From positions 124,001-188,000 of the forward strand of contig NZ_JAFGYF010000003.1 in assembly GCF_016921195.1 (NCBI RefSeq): 64,000 nucleotides of DNA. Direction: 5' to 3'. Below are positions 30,648 to 39,365 of the stretch, in pieces (position 1 is the first letter of the stretch; the number at the start of each line of letters is the position of its first letter). Made by a program: the position numbers and the translations under genes. The DNA is from Cellulosimicrobium cellulans. GTDB taxonomy: Bacteria; Actinomycetota; Actinomycetes; Actinomycetales; Cellulomonadaceae. The notes beneath the pieces were generated by a model. It was given only the letters and a program-made list of their open reading frames with translations, was not told the origin of the DNA and did not search any database.

Positions 30648-30905
30648 GTGGATACCGGACAGATCATCTCGCTCGTCGCGGCCCTAGGCATCGGCGGCAT
30701 CTTGAAGCAACTCATCGACAACGTCGCGGCATGGCGAAAGGGACGCCAGGCAGAGGAACGCGACGCATGGGCCGAACGCGACCGCGAGGCCAAGGCCCGC
30801 CGCGTGCTCGAGGAGTACGCCCACGCCCTGCGACGGCTCCTGTTCCGGCTCGGCCTGCGGGAGGGCGCCAGCGACGACGACATCCCGCCGTTCCCGAACT
30901 ACTGA
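30648..30905 (+). CDS. small membrane protein with charged coiled coil
   Basis: An 85-residue protein from a GTG behind GGGAGGGGG. One N-terminal membrane helix (IISLVAALGIGGILKQLI) is followed by a highly charged helix (RKGRQAEERDAWAERDREAKARRV) and a short acidic Pro-rich end. This N-in single-anchor design resembles small holin-like or lysis accessory proteins that lie just upstream of endolysins in actinophages. The function is not proven. Confidence 0.65.
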   Translation: MDTGQIISLVAALGIGGILKQLIDNVAAWRKGRQAEERDAWAERDREAKARRVLEEYAHALRRLLFRLGLREGASDDDIPPFPNY

Positions 30906-30924
30906 CGCAACTAAGGAGGACCTC

Positions 30925-31809
30925 GTGTCCCGTTACGCATGCGCCGAGTGGGCGCCCGTCACATGGATGAACCGGCTCTCGCACACCCGCAAGAGCCAGC
31001 TCACGTTTCACATCACCGCCGGCGAGGGCGACCCCCGCACGATCGCAACGTGGCGCAACGGCCAGGCCGGTGCTCACTTCGTCGTGTTCCGAGACGGCCG
31101 CACCGTCCAGATCGCAGACACCGCGTGCCGGTCCGCCGCGGACTACGGCGCGACCCACACGATTTCCGTCGAGTTCGTCGGCAAGGACGGCCCGCTGACC
31201 GCCGCGCAGGTCGCCGCCGCGATCCGCCTCGCCCGCGAGGCACACAAGCACGACGGCGTCCCGCTGCGCGTGGCCGCGACGTCATCGGACGCGGGGATCG
31301 GGTGGCACCGGCTCGGCGTCGATGGGAACTTCCCCGCTGGCCGCATGGGCGGGCGCCTCCAGCGGTCTCCCCTCGGGGTCAAGACGTCCGCAGCCCGCGG
31401 CAAGACGTGCCCCACGGACTCGGTCATCGACCAGATCCACGACGAGATCCTGCCGGCTCTGGCCGGCCCCACCGATCAGGAGGACTTCATGGCGAACATG
31501 ACCGACGAAGAGAAGGCCCGCCTGCTGCGGGCCGCGGACCGCGTGCTCGGCGCGCTGCCAGGCAAGGAGAACGGCCGCGAGAAGCACCCGCGCGTACTCG
31601 ACGTAGGTGACGGCGCCGAGATCGTGAAGAACCTCGGCTACGTGCGCGACCAGCTCGCGGGCTTCACCCAGACCGCGATCACCAACGCGGTCCAGGCCCT
31701 GCCCGGGACCGACCCCGACACGATCGCCGCCGCGATCACCGCGGCAGCGGACAAGGCGTTCGCCGGCCTGACCGGCACCCTCACCTTCGACAACCGGGAG
31801 ATCTCGTGA
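30925..31809 (+). CDS. endolysin, N-acetylmuramoyl-L-alanine amidase
   Basis: A 294-residue protein from a GTG behind AAGGAGGACCTC. Residues 1-160 are an Amidase_2 domain: LTFHITAGEGDP gives the first zinc His, AHFVVFRDGRTVQIADT and SVEFVGKDG the core, and IGWHRLGVDGNF the second His, with KTCPTD as the third ligand. The C-terminal part is helical (MTDEEKARLLRAADRVLGALPG) and may bind the wall or form oligomers. No signal peptide is seen, so a holin is needed. It overlaps the holin by four bases. Confidence 0.9.
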   Translation: MSRYACAEWAPVTWMNRLSHTRKSQLTFHITAGEGDPRTIATWRNGQAGAHFVVFRDGRTVQIADTACRSAADYGATHTISVEFVGKDGPLTAAQVAAAIRLAREAHKHDGVPLRVAATSSDAGIGWHRLGVDGNFPAGRMGGRLQRSPLGVKTSAARGKTCPTDSVIDQIHDEILPALAGPTDQEDFMANMTDEEKARLLRAADRVLGALPGKENGREKHPRVLDVGDGAEIVKNLGYVRDQLAGFTQTAITNAVQALPGTDPDTIAAAITAAADKAFAGLTGTLTFDNREIS

Positions 31810-32126
31810 CCACCACCCCCACACAGCAGGAGTACCCCGGCCGCGCGTCCTGGCGCACCGCGGTGCAGAACGTCGTTTCCGTCGTGCTCGTGCTTGGGAT
31901 CGTCGCCCCGCTCGTAGCGGCGATCCTGCATGAGGAGCTCGGCGGCTACCTACCCGAGGCGTGGCTCGCGTGGGTCGTCGCCGCGGCTGCGGTCCTTGCC
32001 GCTGTCTCCGCGGCCCTGGCCCGGATCATGGCGATCCCGGCCGTCGATGCCTGGCTGCGTCACCTCGGCCTGTCCTCGACCCCGGCTCTCCCCACGACCG
32101 ATCCGACCTACACTCGCAAGCACTAG
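31806..32126 (+). CDS. holin
   Basis: A 106-residue protein from a GTG that overlaps the endolysin stop. It has a polar N-terminus, two membrane helices (about 20-41, NVVSVVLVLGIVAPLVAAIL, and 52-75, WLAWVVAAAAVLAAVSAALA) separated by a short acidic loop, and a polar C-terminus. This matches class II holins. Together with the amidase it opens the cell at the end of the lytic cycle. Confidence 0.8.
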   Translation: MTTTPTQQEYPGRASWRTAVQNVVSVVLVLGIVAPLVAAILHEELGGYLPEAWLAWVVAAAAVLAAVSAALARIMAIPAVDAWLRHLGLSSTPALPTTDPTYTRKH

Positions 32127-32156
32127 CCGTCGACCAGCGGTCACACCGCACAGGAC

Positions 32157-32190
32157 AGCGCCTCTCTCGCGGCACGCGAGGGAGGCGCTT
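32157..32190 (+). terminator. terminator of the late operon
   Basis: AGCGCCTC and GAGGCGCT pair, extended by TCGCG-GCA-CGCGA, giving a long stem followed by TTTCGTGCG. It stands 30 bases after the holin stop and ends the forward late transcript before the convergent metallopeptidase gene. Confidence 0.75.
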
Positions 32191-32209
32191 TCGTGCGTTC
32201 TGGGGTCGA

Positions 32210-32866
32210 TCAGTCGACGAACGACGCCAGGAGGTCTTGAGCGGACATGACGGACGCCTGATCGACGTGCCTGTCGTAGAACCAGGTGCGCTCCTCGCCT
32301 TTCGGCGTGAGAGCTTCGGCGATCGCTTCTGCCGCGGCCTCGGACCCGTGCTCCGTGTGCTCGCCCAAGTGCACTCCGCCCAGTTCGGCATCGAACATCG
32401 CACGCAACGTCGTGTCGTCGAGTCCGAGCATGCCGGTCAGGGCGTGCCCGAACTCGTGTCGGACGGTCGTGCGTACGTCCTGCTCTAGCCCATCCCCGTA
32501 AGCCGCCGGACTGGGCTCGATCACGACCAGTGGACGCCCAAGCTCGTCCCCTACATCCGCGTAGGTGACGCCCCAGAGGCTGTCAGGCAACGAGCCGAAC
32601 GACCAGATGACGTCGCACACCGGAAGATTGATGGAGTGTAGGCGGGCGATCTCGTCCCACGCGATGCCCTGCACCGGGTCGTGAGGACCCGGATGAGCGC
32701 AGGGCGCTGGAGGATGGACCTTCTCGACCGGATCATGCGTGTCTGCAACCGCAGCGGTCGGCATGGCGGTTGAGTCGCCGATCGGGTCAGCGCGCCATGT
32801 GATCCCAACCAGCACCACGACCACCACGAGCAGAGCCCGTGTTGCGGCTCGAGCACCAGGGTACAT
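32210..32866 (-). CDS. secreted or membrane-anchored zinc metallopeptidase-like protein
   Basis: A 218-residue protein from the ATG at 32866, with TACAGT 13 bases upstream that could be a -10 for a leaderless transcript. Residues 8-25 are hydrophobic (ALLVVVVVLVGITW), a signal peptide or anchor. The mature part contains RHEFGHALTGML, the HExxH zinc motif of gluzincin/metzincin-type peptidases, with a possible third ligand among the later Glu/His-rich GVHLGEHTEHGSE. It lies at the prophage end and reads against the late genes, like lysogenic conversion cargo. The target is unknown. Confidence 0.7.
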   Translation of the reverse strand: MYPGARAATRALLVVVVVLVGITWRADPIGDSTAMPTAAVADTHDPVEKVHPPAPCAHPGPHDPVQGIAWDEIARLHSINLPVCDVIWSFGSLPDSLWGVTYADVGDELGRPLVVIEPSPAAYGDGLEQDVRTTVRHEFGHALTGMLGLDDTTLRAMFDAELGGVHLGEHTEHGSEAAAEAIAEALTPKGEERTWFYDRHVDQASVMSAQDLLASFVD

Positions 32867-33010
32867 GAGTGGAACTGTACGAGGCACTCACTGGCACTTG
32901 CAACGCATCCAGCGGACCTCGCCAGGCCGCCAGTTCCCGGTTCTTCCTGGCCTTACCCGGACAGGGTCGCCACCACGGCCCCAATTCCGCTCCTTTCCGG
33001 GGCGCGCGAA

Positions 33011-33042
33011 AGCCCGCCTGGGGCATCTCGACCAGGCGGGCT
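33011..33042. terminator. 11-bp hairpin downstream of ssrA
   Basis: AGCCCGCCTGG and CCAGGCGGGCT pair perfectly around a 10-base loop. Read on the minus strand it is followed by TTTCG, so it could end transcripts leaving ssrA. It could equally end phage transcripts at the right edge. Confidence 0.5.
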
Positions 33043-33100
33043 CAAGGTGTACTCGCGTCCCCGAAAGGGTGCTGTTGACAGGGGTGGTTGACGTAGTATC

Positions 33101-33130
33101 CAGGTGGGGCCAGAAACCTGGCCCCACCTG
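33101..33130. terminator. 13-bp hairpin 12 bases past the tmRNA 3' end
   Basis: CAGGTGGGGCCAG and CTGGCCCCACCTG pair perfectly around a 4-base loop. It lies between the prophage cargo gene and the mature 3' end of tmRNA. It is either the ssrA terminator or part of the attachment region; the sequence does not decide. Confidence 0.5.
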
Positions 33131-33142
33131 CAGCGATACCAG

Positions 33143-33506
33143 TGGAGGTGCGGGGAATCGAACCCCGGTCCGGTGACGCCGATCGAGGACTTCTCCGGGC
33201 GCAGTCTGCTGTCGTTTTTCTCGGCCCCCGCACTCACGCAGACAAGGCGCGGACGGGCTCAGTCATCTAAAAGTCCCCGCAGCCCCGATGACGAGGGCTA
33301 CGAGCAGTGGCTCTCTAGATGACGCCAGGATCCGAGTCGAGAGCTAGCTCGGGCTGACGGACTTCGGGGCTCGCTCAGGCGGCGAGGGCGAAGTCGGTGC
33401 GCTTGTTATCGGCACCTGTGGTTTGCAGACATCGTTAACGAGATAAGCCTGCATCCTCGGCCCGCTTCTCCTCGAAGCACGACCACCGTCGAAACCGATC
33501 ACCCCC
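33143..33506 (-). ncRNA. ssrA: tmRNA
   Basis: A 364-base transfer-messenger RNA. The 5' end GGGGGTG pairs with CACCTCC at the 3' end with a G3-T70 wobble, and GGTTTCGACGG follows the acceptor as in all tmRNAs. The T arm reads CGGGG-TTCGATT-CCCCG. The tag frame (33375-33413) encodes ADNKRTDFALAA and a TGA. CCA is not encoded. With SmpB, encoded 650 bases upstream in the same direction, it frees stalled ribosomes and tags the peptide for proteolysis. Its 3' end borders the prophage. Confidence 0.93.
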
Positions 33507-33642
33507 TGTGGAGTTGTCAACCACTGCGCGACTCCCGGGCGGACCCGGTCCTCGTTCAGCAGGACAAGCCTACGTGATGAACACCGGGTGCCGCACCGAT
33601 ATTTCCGCGCTCTCCGGACGCCGCCCTGGGCGGCATCGGCGA

Positions 33643-34056
33643 CTACTTCTTGCGGCTCAGGGCGTCCACGAGCAGACCGCCCGCGATCCCGAGGAGGAAC
33701 ACGTCCTTGGCGAGCCCTGTGCCCTGCTCGGTCGGACGCACGCCGTCCTCGCGGGTCATGCCCGGGGTCTTCAGGTACATGCCCACGAGCCCGGCCGAGA
33801 AGACGCCCAGGCCCACGGCCACGAGCCCGGTCGGCACGAACGGAGCCACGAGCGCCGCGCCGAGCGCGATCTCCGTGGTCGAGAGCGCCTTGGTGAACTG
33901 CTTCGGCTCGACGTCCCCGAGGAACGAGTAGGTCCCCGCCGCCATGCCGTGGATGCCCTGCGCGGTCGCCTCGTCCGCGCCGCGCTTGTTCAGGCCGGAG
34001 TTGAGGATGTAGGCACCCACCGCGAGGCGCGGGATGTACTGACGGAGCTTGACCAT
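33643..34056 (-). CDS. DoxX-like membrane protein
   Basis: A 137-residue protein with four probable membrane segments, including IPRLAVGAYILNSGLNK at the start, LSTTEIALGAALVAPF, GLVAVGLGVFSAGLVGMYL and DVFLLGIAGGLLVDALS. The opening LAVGAYILNSG and layout fit the DoxX-like family, small integral membrane proteins of unclear function. It ends with a Lys pair. It lies between smpB and ssrA, an order seen in related actinobacteria. Confidence 0.75.
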   Translation of the reverse strand: MVKLRQYIPRLAVGAYILNSGLNKRGADEATAQGIHGMAAGTYSFLGDVEPKQFTKALSTTEIALGAALVAPFVPTGLVAVGLGVFSAGLVGMYLKTPGMTREDGVRPTEQGTGLAKDVFLLGIAGGLLVDALSRKK

Positions 34057-34155
34057 GGGGCCTCCTGTTCGCGGTCGTCGTCTCGCCCTCGACCGTACGT
34101 CTAGGGCGACGACGTCACCAGCGGGTGGGCCGTCGTCGCCACGGAGGCGCCGGGG

Positions 34156-34626
34156 TCAGCGCAGCTCGCGCTGGCGCATCGCGCGCTGCGCCTCGCGGTT
34201 GTCCTGCTTCTCGCGCAGCGCCTGCCGCTTGTCGTACTCCTTCTTGCCGCGGGCGAGCGCGATCTCGACCTTGGCCCGGCCGTCGAGGAAGTACAGCGCG
34301 AGGGGCACGATCGTGTGGCCCTTCTCGCGCGTCTTGGACTCGAGGCGCAGGATCTCCTCCTTGTGCAGGAGCAGCTTGCGCTTGCGACGCGGCGCGTGGT
34401 TGTTCCACGTCCCCTCGGTGTACTCGGGGATGTGGACGTTCTCGAGCCAGGCCTCGCCCCGGTCGACGGCGACGTAGCCGTCGACGAGCGAGGCCCGCCC
34501 CATCCGCAGCGCCTTGACCTCCGTGCCCGACAGGACGATCCCCGCCTCGTACACGTCCTCGATCACGTAGTCGTGGCGTGCCTTGCGGTTGCTGGCGACG
34601 ACCTTGCGGCCGGTGTCCTTCGCCAT
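34156..34626 (-). CDS. smpB: SsrA-binding protein SmpB
   Basis: A 156-residue protein from the ATG at 34626; the frame extends upstream but [20 protein letters not shown] is the family start. It shows the OB-fold core [22 protein letters not shown] and [13 protein letters not shown]-type loop, then [21 protein letters not shown], the basic C-terminal tail that becomes a helix in the empty mRNA channel. It brings alanyl-tmRNA to stalled ribosomes. It is next to its partner ssrA. Confidence 0.95.
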   Translation of the reverse strand: MAKDTGRKVVASNRKARHDYVIEDVYEAGIVLSGTEVKALRMGRASLVDGYVAVDRGEAWLENVHIPEYTEGTWNNHAPRRKRKLLLHKEEILRLESKTREKGHTIVPLALYFLDGRAKVEIALARGKKEYDKRQALREKQDNREAQRAMRQRELR

Positions 34627-34830
34627 CCGTGTCCTACCGTCCTTCGCTGTCGTGTCGTCGCCCGCGGCGCCGGACCTCCGGTCCCGCGCCGCTCGGAGCC
34701 AGGTGCCGCCGTCGTGCCGGCGCACCAGCGTACGGGTGCCCGACGACGCCCGGTACCGATTATCCCCCGCGGCCGGACGCCGCGGGTCGGGTCGCGGCGC
34801 GCGACACGGCCGGGCTCGGCGGACGCCGGG

Positions 34831-36207
34831 TCAGCCCAGGACCGACATCGGGTCGATGGTGGACCCGTTGACGTACACCTCGAAGTGGAGGTGGCACGCC
34901 CCCGAAAGCCCCGTGTTGCCGGAGTAACCGATGACGTCGCCCCGGTTGACCGACTGCCCGGACGAGACTGCGAAGCGGGTGAGGTGGTTGTAGCTCGTCA
35001 TGAGGTTCTTGCCGCCGACCGTGCCGTGGTTGATCAGCACCTGGTTGCCGAAGCCGTTGCGCCACTGGGCATGGACCACCGTTCCGGGCCCGGAGGCCAT
35101 GATCGGGGTCCCGCAGTAGGCGCGCAGGTCGGTCCCGGCGTGCATGCGGTAGTACCCGAGGATCGGGTGCAGCCGCATCCCGTAGCTCGAGGTCACGTGC
35201 GGCACCGCGGTCGGGAACGACAGGAAGCTCGAGATGCTGCCCCGGTCGCCACCCGACGAGGAGCCGCCGCCCCCGCCACCGCCACCGCCGCCGCCCGAGG
35301 ACCCGCCGCCCCCGGACGACTGCTGCTGCTGGCGCCGTGCCTCCTCCTCGGCGGCCTTGCGGTCGCGCTCCGCCTGCTCGGCGATGATCCCCTTGATCTC
35401 CTGCTGCAACGACTGCTGCGCGGCCTCGTTCTCGGCGACCTTCGCCTCGGCCGCGGCCTTGCGCTGCTCGATCGTCGCCTTCTTCGCCTGCTGGTCGACG
35501 ATGAGCTGCTCGACCTCGGCCTTGCGGTCAGCCGCGGCCTTGCGCGCGGCCTCGGCGGCGACGAGGTTCTCGTCGGCCTGCTTCTTCAGGTCCGCGACCG
35601 TCTCGCGCACCGCCTGCAGGCGCGCCTCCCGGTTGCGCGCGACCGACTCCGCCTCGAGCAGGTCCTGGAGCGAGCGGGACTGGCTGCGCGCCGCCGTCGA
35701 CGAGACCGCGAACTCCTCGATGAACTCCTCGGTGCTCTGCGCACCCGTCACGATGCCGAGGCTCGACACGTCACCCTGCCCGCGATAGGCCTGGCGCGCC
35801 ATCTCCGCGATGCTGGACTTCGCGTCCGCGACCTCGCTCGCGCCGCGCTCGATCTCGGCGCTGATCGCGGCCTCCTGGCCGAGCGCGTCCTCGAGCCGCT
35901 GCGCGAGCAGCTCCGCCTCGCGCTGCGTCCGTTCGACCTCTGCCTCGGCGGCGTCCAGCTCGGCCTGGGCGACGGGCAGGCGCGCCTCGATCGCCTGGAG
36001 GTCGACGACCGCCTGAGCGAGCTCCGCGTCCGTGTCCTCGAGCTCGGACTGGAGCTGCTCGCGGTCGCCGAGGATCTCGGACTGCCGCCGTTCGGCCGCT
36101 GCGCGGCGGTCGTCGATGTCGTCGGCGGAGGCCGACGCGACACCCCCCACGAGGAGCATCGTCGTGGCGATCAGGGCCGCGGTCGCGCGGCGGAGGTCCC
36201 GGGTCAT
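34831..36207 (-). CDS. M23-family peptidoglycan hydrolase with coiled-coil domain
   Basis: A 458-residue exported protein. Residues 1-28 form a signal peptide ending near VASASA. Residues 30-310 are a long coiled coil rich in Glu, Ala and Arg, then a Gly/Ser linker. The C-terminal LytM domain has HAGTDLRAYCG and CHLHFEVYVNG, the HxxxD and HxH zinc sites of active M23 endopeptidases. Such EnvC-like proteins are switched on by FtsEX through the coiled coil; here it lies 1 base after ftsX, which supports that pairing. Confidence 0.9.
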   Translation of the reverse strand: MTRDLRRATAALIATTMLLVGGVASASADDIDDRRAAAERRQSEILGDREQLQSELEDTDAELAQAVVDLQAIEARLPVAQAELDAAEAEVERTQREAELLAQRLEDALGQEAAISAEIERGASEVADAKSSIAEMARQAYRGQGDVSSLGIVTGAQSTEEFIEEFAVSSTAARSQSRSLQDLLEAESVARNREARLQAVRETVADLKKQADENLVAAEAARKAAADRKAEVEQLIVDQQAKKATIEQRKAAAEAKVAENEAAQQSLQQEIKGIIAEQAERDRKAAEEEARRQQQQSSGGGGSSGGGGGGGGGGGSSSGGDRGSISSFLSFPTAVPHVTSSYGMRLHPILGYYRMHAGTDLRAYCGTPIMASGPGTVVHAQWRNGFGNQVLINHGTVGGKNLMTSYNHLTRFAVSSGQSVNRGDVIGYSGNTGLSGACHLHFEVYVNGSTIDPMSVLG

Positions 36208-36208
36208 C

Positions 36209-37129
36209 TCACACCCTCGTGTGCCGGTTGAGCGTGACGACCGAGGACACGGCCGCCAGGAGGAACGCGATGCCGACGAGGACGGGCGCGATGCGCAGCA
36301 CGTCCGCCTCGTCGACGTAGGCCACCCACGTCACGGACTGCGACAACCAGTCGGTGACGAGGTACTTCACCCCCACCCACAGCCCGCCGACGGCGAGGAG
36401 TGCCCCCAGCACGGCCGCGATCGCCCCCTCGAGGAGGAACGGGAGCTGGATGAACAGGTTCGACGCCCCGACGAGCCGCATGATGCCGGTCTCCCGACGA
36501 CGGCTCAGCGCCGACAGCCGGATCGTCGTCGTGATGAGCAGCACGGCGGCGAGGAGCATGACCGCGGCGAGGCCGGCGGCGAGGAGCGACGCGCGGTTGA
36601 GCGCGAGGAAGAGCGAGTCGAAGATGCGGCGTTGGTCCTCGACGACCTCGACGCCCGGGCGCCCGGTGACGACGTCGTTGACGACCTCGTAGTTCTCCGG
36701 GTTCGTGAGCTTGAGGCGGAAGGACGCCTGCATGTCGTCGACGGTGAGCTGCGTGCCGAGGTACCCGTCCGGGTACCGCTCCTGGAACGCCGCGAACGCG
36801 TCGTCCTTGGACTCGAAGTACACGGTCTGGATCTCGTCGGCGAGCTCGGACTCGAACACGTCCTCGAGCGCGGCGATCTGGTCCGGGGTCGCCTCGCCGG
36901 CGGCGCACGTCGGTGACGGCGAGCCGGTCGGGCAGAGGAACACGGACACCTCGACCTTGTCGTACCAGTCGTCCTTGAGCTTGCCGATCTGCGCCTGGAG
37001 GAGCATGGACGCACCGACGAACGTCAGCGACACGAAGGTCACGAGCACGACCGAGACGGTCATCGAGACGTTGCGACGCAGGCCCTGGCCGAGCTCCGCG
37101 AGGATGAACTGGAGTCGCACGCCGATCAC
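36209..37129 (-). CDS. ftsX: cell division protein FtsX
   Basis: A 306-residue membrane protein. A first helix at about 20-43 is followed by a large extracellular loop with a Cys pair ([15 protein letters not shown]), then three helices near 175-200, 225-250 and 275-298, the four-helix FtsX plan. FtsX passes the ATP-driven signal of FtsE to the wall hydrolase outside the cell. Its start overlaps the FtsE stop by four bases. Confidence 0.94.
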   Translation of the reverse strand: MIGVRLQFILAELGQGLRRNVSMTVSVVLVTFVSLTFVGASMLLQAQIGKLKDDWYDKVEVSVFLCPTGSPSPTCAAGEATPDQIAALEDVFESELADEIQTVYFESKDDAFAAFQERYPDGYLGTQLTVDDMQASFRLKLTNPENYEVVNDVVTGRPGVEVVEDQRRIFDSLFLALNRASLLAAGLAAVMLLAAVLLITTTIRLSALSRRRETGIMRLVGASNLFIQLPFLLEGAIAAVLGALLAVGGLWVGVKYLVTDWLSQSVTWVAYVDEADVLRIAPVLVGIAFLLAAVSSVVTLNRHTRV

Positions 37130-38013
37130 TCCCCCGCCGTCGCCTCGACATGGCGACGCACCGAGCGTCGCGACGGCGGCTCGGCCGGCTCCTCCTCGGC
37201 GGCCGGCCGGGCCGTGGCCGCCTGCGAGCGCGGGACGGCCGTCGTGGGCGCCGACTCGGTCGTCGCGCCGGGCCCGGTGCCTGACGCGGCACCCGACGCG
37301 TTGTGGTCCGGGTCGGGGATGACCTGCCCCCGTGCCCCGTACGCGCCGTGCGCCTGGTCGCGCACGAGCGTGCCGGTGTCGAGCTCGATGACCCGGCGCC
37401 GCATCTGGTTGACGATCTCCTCGTCGTGCGTCGCCATGACGACCGTGGTCCCGGTGCGGTTGATGCGGTCGAGCAGGCGCATGATGCCGAGCGACGTCGT
37501 CGGGTCGAGGTTCCCGGTCGGCTCGTCGGCGAGCAGGATCGGCGGCCGGTTCACCATGGCGCGCGCGATGGCGACACGCTGCTGCTCACCGCCGGAGAGC
37601 TCGTGCGGCCGGCGCTTCTCCTTGCCCGCGAGGCCCACCATCTCGAGCGTCTCGGGCACCGTGATCGCGATGGTGTGACGCGGCTTGCCGATCACCTGCA
37701 GCGCGAACGCGACGTTCTCGAACACGGTCTTGTTGGGCAGCAGGCGGAAGTCCTGGAAGACCACCCCGATCTGGCGCCGCAGCTTCGGGACGTTCCAGCT
37801 CGACAGCGACCCGAGGTCGCGGCCGGCGACGAAGACCCTCCCCTTGGTCGGGCGCTCCTCGCGCAGGACGAGGTGCAGGCACGTCGACTTGCCGGAGCCC
37901 GACGCACCGACGAGGAAGACGAACTCGCCGCGGCGAACCTCCATCGACACGTCGTCGACGGCCGGCCTCGCGCCGCGCGCGTAGACCTTGGTGACGTTCT
38001 CGAAGCGGATCAC
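37126..38013 (-). CDS. ftsE: cell division ATP-binding protein FtsE
   Basis: A 295-residue ABC ATPase. The GTG at 38013 starts [12 protein letters not shown], the family N-terminus, with GAGGAACGTG upstream. It has Walker [11 protein letters not shown] loop VFQDFRLLP, signature [14 protein letters not shown], Walker [13 protein letters not shown] and the switch His in MATHDEE. After residue 225 there is a ~70-residue disordered Ala/Pro/Thr-rich tail not found in short FtsE proteins. It powers FtsX. Confidence 0.94.
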   Translation of the reverse strand: MIRFENVTKVYARGARPAVDDVSMEVRRGEFVFLVGASGSGKSTCLHLVLREERPTKGRVFVAGRDLGSLSSWNVPKLRRQIGVVFQDFRLLPNKTVFENVAFALQVIGKPRHTIAITVPETLEMVGLAGKEKRRPHELSGGEQQRVAIARAMVNRPPILLADEPTGNLDPTTSLGIMRLLDRINRTGTTVVMATHDEEIVNQMRRRVIELDTGTLVRDQAHGAYGARGQVIPDPDHNASGAASGTGPGATTESAPTTAVPRSQAATARPAAEEEPAEPPSRRSVRRHVEATAGE

Positions 38014-38175
38014 AGCGGCACGTTCCTCGGGTCGGGGGTCGATCCGTGGACGAACGAGGTTCGTCGCACGATCCCGAGGGTAGGCACGCGCCTCCGGCAC
38101 CGCCGGGCGGACACGCCGCGCCCGGGTGCATCGATCCGTTGCTCGGATCAACAGCCCAGGTGGGCACGCGCAAGG

Positions 38176-39288
38176 TCAGGACTCCTGCTGCGCCCCGCGC
38201 CGCCAGCGGATCCCGGCCTCGATGAAGTCGTCGATGTCCCCGTCGAACACCGCGGACGGGTTGCCGACCTCGTGCTCGGTGCGCAGGTCCTTGACCATCT
38301 GGTACGGCTGGAGCACGTAGGAGCGCATCTGGTCGCCCCAGCTCGCCTTGATGTCGCCCGCGAGCTCCTTCTTCTTCGCGTTCTCCTCCTCCTGGCGCAC
38401 GAGCAGCAGGCGGGACTGGAGGACGCGCAGCGCGGCGGCGCGGTTCTGGATCTGCGACTTCTCGTTCTGCATCGACACGACGATGCCGGTCGGGATGTGC
38501 GTCATGCGCACCGCAGAGTCGGTCGTGTTGACGGACTGCCCACCCGGGCCCGAGGAGCGGAAGACGTCGACCTTGATCTCCGACTCCGGGATCTCGATCG
38601 AGTCCGTCTGCTCGATGAGCGGGATGACCTCGACGGCCGCGAACGACGTCTGGCGCCGGCCCTGGTTGTCGAACGGCGAGATGCGCACGAGGCGATGCGT
38701 CCCCGCCTCGACCGACAGGTGGCCGAACGCGTACGGGGCCTTGACCTCGAACGTGGCCGACTTGAGCCCCGCCTCCTCGGCGTAGGACGTGTCGAGCACC
38801 GCGGTCGGGTAGCCGTGACGCTCCGCCCAGCGCAGGTACATGCGCAGCAACATCTCCGCGAAGTCGGCCGCGTCCACGCCACCCGCGCCCGCACGGATCG
38901 TCACGACGGCCTCACGGGCGTCGTACTCGCCCGCGAGGAGCGTGCGGACCTCGAGCTGGTCGAGGTCCTTGCGGATCGCCCCGACCTCGGCCTCCGCCTC
39001 GACGAGGGTGTCCTCGTCCTCCATCTCCTGGCCCATCTCGACGAGGGTCTCGACGTCGTCGATGCGCTGGCCGAGCTTCTTCACCCGGTCCAGCTCCGAC
39101 TGCGCCGCGGAGAGCGCCGAGGTCACCTTCTGCGCGGCGTCCGGGTCGTCCCACAGGTCGGGGGCCGACGCCTTCTCCGAGAGGTCCGCGATCTTCGCGC
39201 GCAGCACCTCCGGGTCGCTCACGCTCTCGATGGTCTCGAGCGTGCTGCGCAGCGCCTTGATCTCGGTCGGAAAGTCGATGGTGGCCAC
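38176..39288 (-). CDS. prfB: peptide chain release factor 2
   Basis: A 370-residue protein; the GTG at 39288 ([10 protein letters not shown]) is preferred over an upstream TTG. It holds the RF2 stop-codon tripeptide SPF in [11 protein letters not shown] and the GGQ motif in [15 protein letters not shown], whose Gln triggers peptide release. RF2 reads TGA and TAA. There is no internal frameshift site, as is usual in actinobacteria. prfB followed by ftsE is a conserved actinobacterial order. Confidence 0.95.
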   Translation of the reverse strand: MATIDFPTEIKALRSTLETIESVSDPEVLRAKIADLSEKASAPDLWDDPDAAQKVTSALSAAQSELDRVKKLGQRIDDVETLVEMGQEMEDEDTLVEAEAEVGAIRKDLDQLEVRTLLAGEYDAREAVVTIRAGAGGVDAADFAEMLLRMYLRWAERHGYPTAVLDTSYAEEAGLKSATFEVKAPYAFGHLSVEAGTHRLVRISPFDNQGRRQTSFAAVEVIPLIEQTDSIEIPESEIKVDVFRSSGPGGQSVNTTDSAVRMTHIPTGIVVSMQNEKSQIQNRAAALRVLQSRLLLVRQEEENAKKKELAGDIKASWGDQMRSYVLQPYQMVKDLRTEHEVGNPSAVFDGDIDDFIEAGIRWRRGAQQES

Positions 39289-39365
39289 GAGGTTCAAGGT
39301 TACGCGACACCGCGCGCGCTCCGCGCCGTCGAGCGGGGAGGCCGTGCCCGACGGCGCGGCAGCGG

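Noticed and set aside
39271-39297. Possible RF2 programmed frameshift or upstream TTG start in prfB
   Set aside because: The frame is continuous from the GTG at 39288, and actinobacterial prfB genes normally lack the frameshift.
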